Assembly (NCBI RefSeq): GCF_005938745.2
Contig: NZ_VCBX02000001.1
Span: 5,594,501-5,658,500 of the forward strand
DNA length: 64,000 nt
Reading direction: 5' to 3'
Source: Rhodococcus sp. KBS0724
GTDB taxonomy: Bacteria; Actinomycetota; Actinomycetes; Mycobacteriales; Mycobacteriaceae
Positions 62,160-64,000 of this stretch are shown piece after piece. How positions within the stretch are numbered: position 1 is the first letter of the stretch; the number at the start of each line of letters is the position of its first letter. Position numbers and translations under genes: made by a program. A model generated the notes under the pieces. It was not told the DNA's origin. It ran no database searches and saw nothing but the letters and a program-made list of their open reading frames with translations.

Positions 62160-63158
62160 ATGAACTCTCAGCCACTCCTCGAAGTGAGGAACCTACGTGC
62201 CCATATCGGCACACCACGCGGAATCGTGCGTGCCGTGGACGACGTCTCCTTGACCTTGGACCGAAGTCAAGCACTGGGAATCGTCGGTGAATCCGGCTCA
62301 GGCAAGTCCGTCATGGCACGGGCCATCATGGGCCTGATGCCCCCACGTTCGGGCCGATCAGGGGAAGTCACCTTCCAAGGACGCGACCTACTGGCGCTGA
62401 CGAAGAAGGAAAAGCTCGAGATCTGGGGCAACCAGATCGCCATGGTCTTCCAGGATCCGGGCAGATCCCTCAACCCTGTAGTCAAAGTGGAACGACAGAT
62501 GACCGAAGGGATGCGCCGCCATCTCGGAGTCAGCCGTTCCGAAGCTCACAGTCGGGCCCTCGACCTCCTCACGGAGGTCGGGGTGCCCGACCCCGAACGG
62601 CGTCTGAGCAACTACCCCCACGAAATGTCCGGCGGTATGCGCCAGCGTGTCATGATCGCGATCGCGCTCGCGTGCGAGCCGGATCTGTTGATCGCCGACG
62701 AACCCACGACGGCATTGGACGTGACCATTCAGCGCCAGATCCTGGACCTGCTGCGCCGCATCCAGCGTGAACGTGGCACCTCGATGCTGCTGATCAGCCA
62801 TGACCTGGCCGTCGTCGCCGGCCGAACCGACCGCGTCTCCGTCATGTACGCGGGAAAGATCGCCGAAATAGGTTCCACCCGAGAAGTATTCGACGAGCCG
62901 CGCCACCGCTACACCCACGCTCTTCTGGGAGCAACGCCCACCATCGACCACGAACGCCACTCACCGTTGCGGTTGATCGACGGATCGCTCCCCGATCCCA
63001 CGTCCCCGCCCGAGGGTTGCCGCTTCGAGCCACGCTGCGGTCAGGCCGTCGCAGAGTGTTCCACCCCCGGCCTGCAGTTGGAATCAGTTGGCGCAGACCA
63101 TGATGTGGCGTGCCTCAACCCGGTCGCCGTCCCGGCGTCGGCAATGTCCGGAAGGTAA
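62160..63158 (+). CDS. ABC transporter ATP-binding protein, DppD type
   Basis: 332 residues. Walker A GESGSGKS (43-50), Q-loop [12 protein letters not shown], signature MSGGMRQRV and Walker [13 protein letters not shown] are intact, with the switch His ([10 protein letters not shown]). The C-terminal [17 protein letters not shown] extension with Cys residues is typical of oligopeptide/dipeptide ATPases. It powers the importer with the next ATPase. Confidence 0.9.
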   Translation: MNSQPLLEVRNLRAHIGTPRGIVRAVDDVSLTLDRSQALGIVGESGSGKSVMARAIMGLMPPRSGRSGEVTFQGRDLLALTKKEKLEIWGNQIAMVFQDPGRSLNPVVKVERQMTEGMRRHLGVSRSEAHSRALDLLTEVGVPDPERRLSNYPHEMSGGMRQRVMIAIALACEPDLLIADEPTTALDVTIQRQILDLLRRIQRERGTSMLLISHDLAVVAGRTDRVSVMYAGKIAEIGSTREVFDEPRHRYTHALLGATPTIDHERHSPLRLIDGSLPDPTSPPEGCRFEPRCGQAVAECSTPGLQLESVGADHDVACLNPVAVPASAMSGR

Positions 63159-63167
63159 GAGAATCTC

Positions 63168-64000
63168 ATGGCTGGTAGTGGTAGCGCTCACCTACGGGGC
63201 GACGACGCTCTCCTGAGTGTTCAAGATCTTGTCGTGGAATATCACACAAGTTCCGGAACCGTTCAGGCCGTATCCAAGATCAGTTTCGACGTCCTGCCCG
63301 GCGAAACCCTCGGCATCGTCGGTGAATCCGGTTGCGGGAAGTCCACCACCGGACGCGCAGTTCTGCGTCTGGACCGAGTCACCGCTGGCCGAATCCGCTT
63401 CGGCGAGGACTGGATCGAAAACGCCGACGAATCGCAGATGCGTAAACTGCGCCGCGATATGCAGATGATCTTCCAGGACCCGGTAGCCTCACTGAACCCG
63501 CGTCGCTCCGTCAAAGACATCGTCGTCGAAGGCATGGCAGTCGCCGGCGCCCCCGCAGCCGAAAGAGTCACCACCTCGGCATCGGTACTCGAACAGGTCG
63601 GACTGTCTGGCACGCGGTTCGCAGAGATGTTGCCGCGCCAACTCTCCGGCGGCCAGGCGCAGCGTGTGGCGATCGCGCGCGCTCTCGCTCTGAGCCCACG
63701 ACTGTTGATCTGCGACGAACCTGTCTCCGCACTCGACGTCTCCGTGCAGGCACAGATCCTGAACCTCATCGAAGTCCTCAAGAGCGAGTTCGACCTCACC
63801 GTTGTCTTCATCGCCCACGACCTTGGTGTGGTGCGAACCGTCAGCGACAACGTCATGGTCATGTACCTCGGCAAGGTATGCGAGTTCGGCGATTCCGTCG
63901 AGGTCTACGACGACCCCGCCCATCCGTACACGCGCGCACTGCTCGATTCCGTACCGCTGACCGATCCGGAGAAGGGTTTTGCCGGACCGGCTCTGGAAGG
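63168..64000 (+). CDS. ABC transporter ATP-binding protein, DppF type, 3' truncated
   Basis: Starts at ATG 63168 (GGAAGG upstream, spacing long) and runs off the window with no stop; 277 full codons are visible. Walker A VGESGCGKST (51-60), Q-loop MIFQDPVASLNPR, signature QLSGGQAQRV, Walker B LLICDEPVSALD and FIAHDLGVV are all present. It is the second ATPase of the importer. The C-terminal end lies outside the window. Confidence 0.9.
   Translation, partial: MAGSGSAHLRGDDALLSVQDLVVEYHTSSGTVQAVSKISFDVLPGETLGIVGESGCGKSTTGRAVLRLDRVTAGRIRFGEDWIENADESQMRKLRRDMQMIFQDPVASLNPRRSVKDIVVEGMAVAGAPAAERVTTSASVLEQVGLSGTRFAEMLPRQLSGGQAQRVAIARALALSPRLLICDEPVSALDVSVQAQILNLIEVLKSEFDLTVVFIAHDLGVVRTVSDNVMVMYLGKVCEFGDSVEVYDDPAHPYTRALLDSVPLTDPEKGFAGPALE

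Noticed and set aside
63159..63175. AGAGAATctcATGG before the DppF-like gene as a regulon operator
   Set aside because: Only one half-site is present, and it overlaps the start codon within an operon.
1..64000. CRISPR arrays, tRNA or rRNA genes, transposases or integrases
   Set aside because: None was seen; the only long repeat is the Rieske unit, which has no IS-like ends or target duplication visible.

Overview
The window is GC-rich actinobacterial DNA, most likely from a Rhodococcus (erythropolis/qingshengii-like) or a close mycolic-acid-bearing relative. The basis is the type of gene content: a mycofactocin-type SDR, a DUF222/13E12-type HNH protein with a LexA-like box, F420/LLM oxidoreductases, many TetR regulators and many acyl-CoA dehydrogenases. 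Nearly all of it is catabolic, with short gaps and ATGA/GTGA/TGATG couplings. No rRNA, tRNA, CRISPR array, phage or IS element was seen.

Region 1 (1-5.6 kb, + strand): a truncated SDR, a mycofactocin-type SDR, an alpha/beta hydrolase, a DoxX-like membrane protein, two tandem 3-hydroxyisobutyrate-dehydrogenase-like enzymes and a GntR/UTRA regulator. Region 2 (5.7-8.8 kb): an HNH/DUF222 gene with a probable SOS box inside its promoter, then a TauD-type dioxygenase and a TetR. Region 3 (8.9-16.3 kb, mostly - strand): an operon of LuxE-like acyl-activating enzyme, LuxC-like acyl-CoA reductase, aldo/keto reductase, aldehyde dehydrogenase, CMD-like protein and 3-HIBADH-like enzyme, with a divergent TetR. 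It reads as a carboxylate/aldehyde interconversion module.

Region 4 (16.3-58.2 kb) looks like one large regulon for activating and beta-oxidising an unidentified hydrophobic, probably cyclic or branched, substrate. It contains three Rieske oxygenases, each followed by a small uncharacterised partner; a P450 with a [3Fe-4S] ferredoxin; a KshB-like reductase; two AMP-forming ligases; three adjacent large/small acyl-CoA dehydrogenase pairs; two single acyl-CoA dehydrogenases; three enoyl-CoA hydratases; two thiolases; a CaiB-type CoA transferase; SDRs; thioesterases; SnoaL-like proteins; LLM oxidoreductases; an amidohydrolase with an altered metal site; and MeaB. A palindrome with consensus TGAGAAYnnnATTCTCA recurs in seven intergenic regions, plus two degenerate copies in an eighth. 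One copy lies beside a TetR gene (44762-45421) that is the best candidate regulator.

Within region 4 a 1,580-bp block (Rieske oxygenase plus partner) occurs twice in direct orientation, 6,157 bp apart, with one synonymous difference seen. It encloses a diverged third Rieske/partner pair, the P450, the ferredoxin, a DUF1330 protein and a CMD protein.

Region 5 (58.5-64 kb, + strand) is a peptide/nickel-type ABC importer (two permeases, lipoprotein, two ATPases); the last gene runs off the window. Functions are inferred from motifs and family resemblance; the pathway substrate cannot be read from the sequence.
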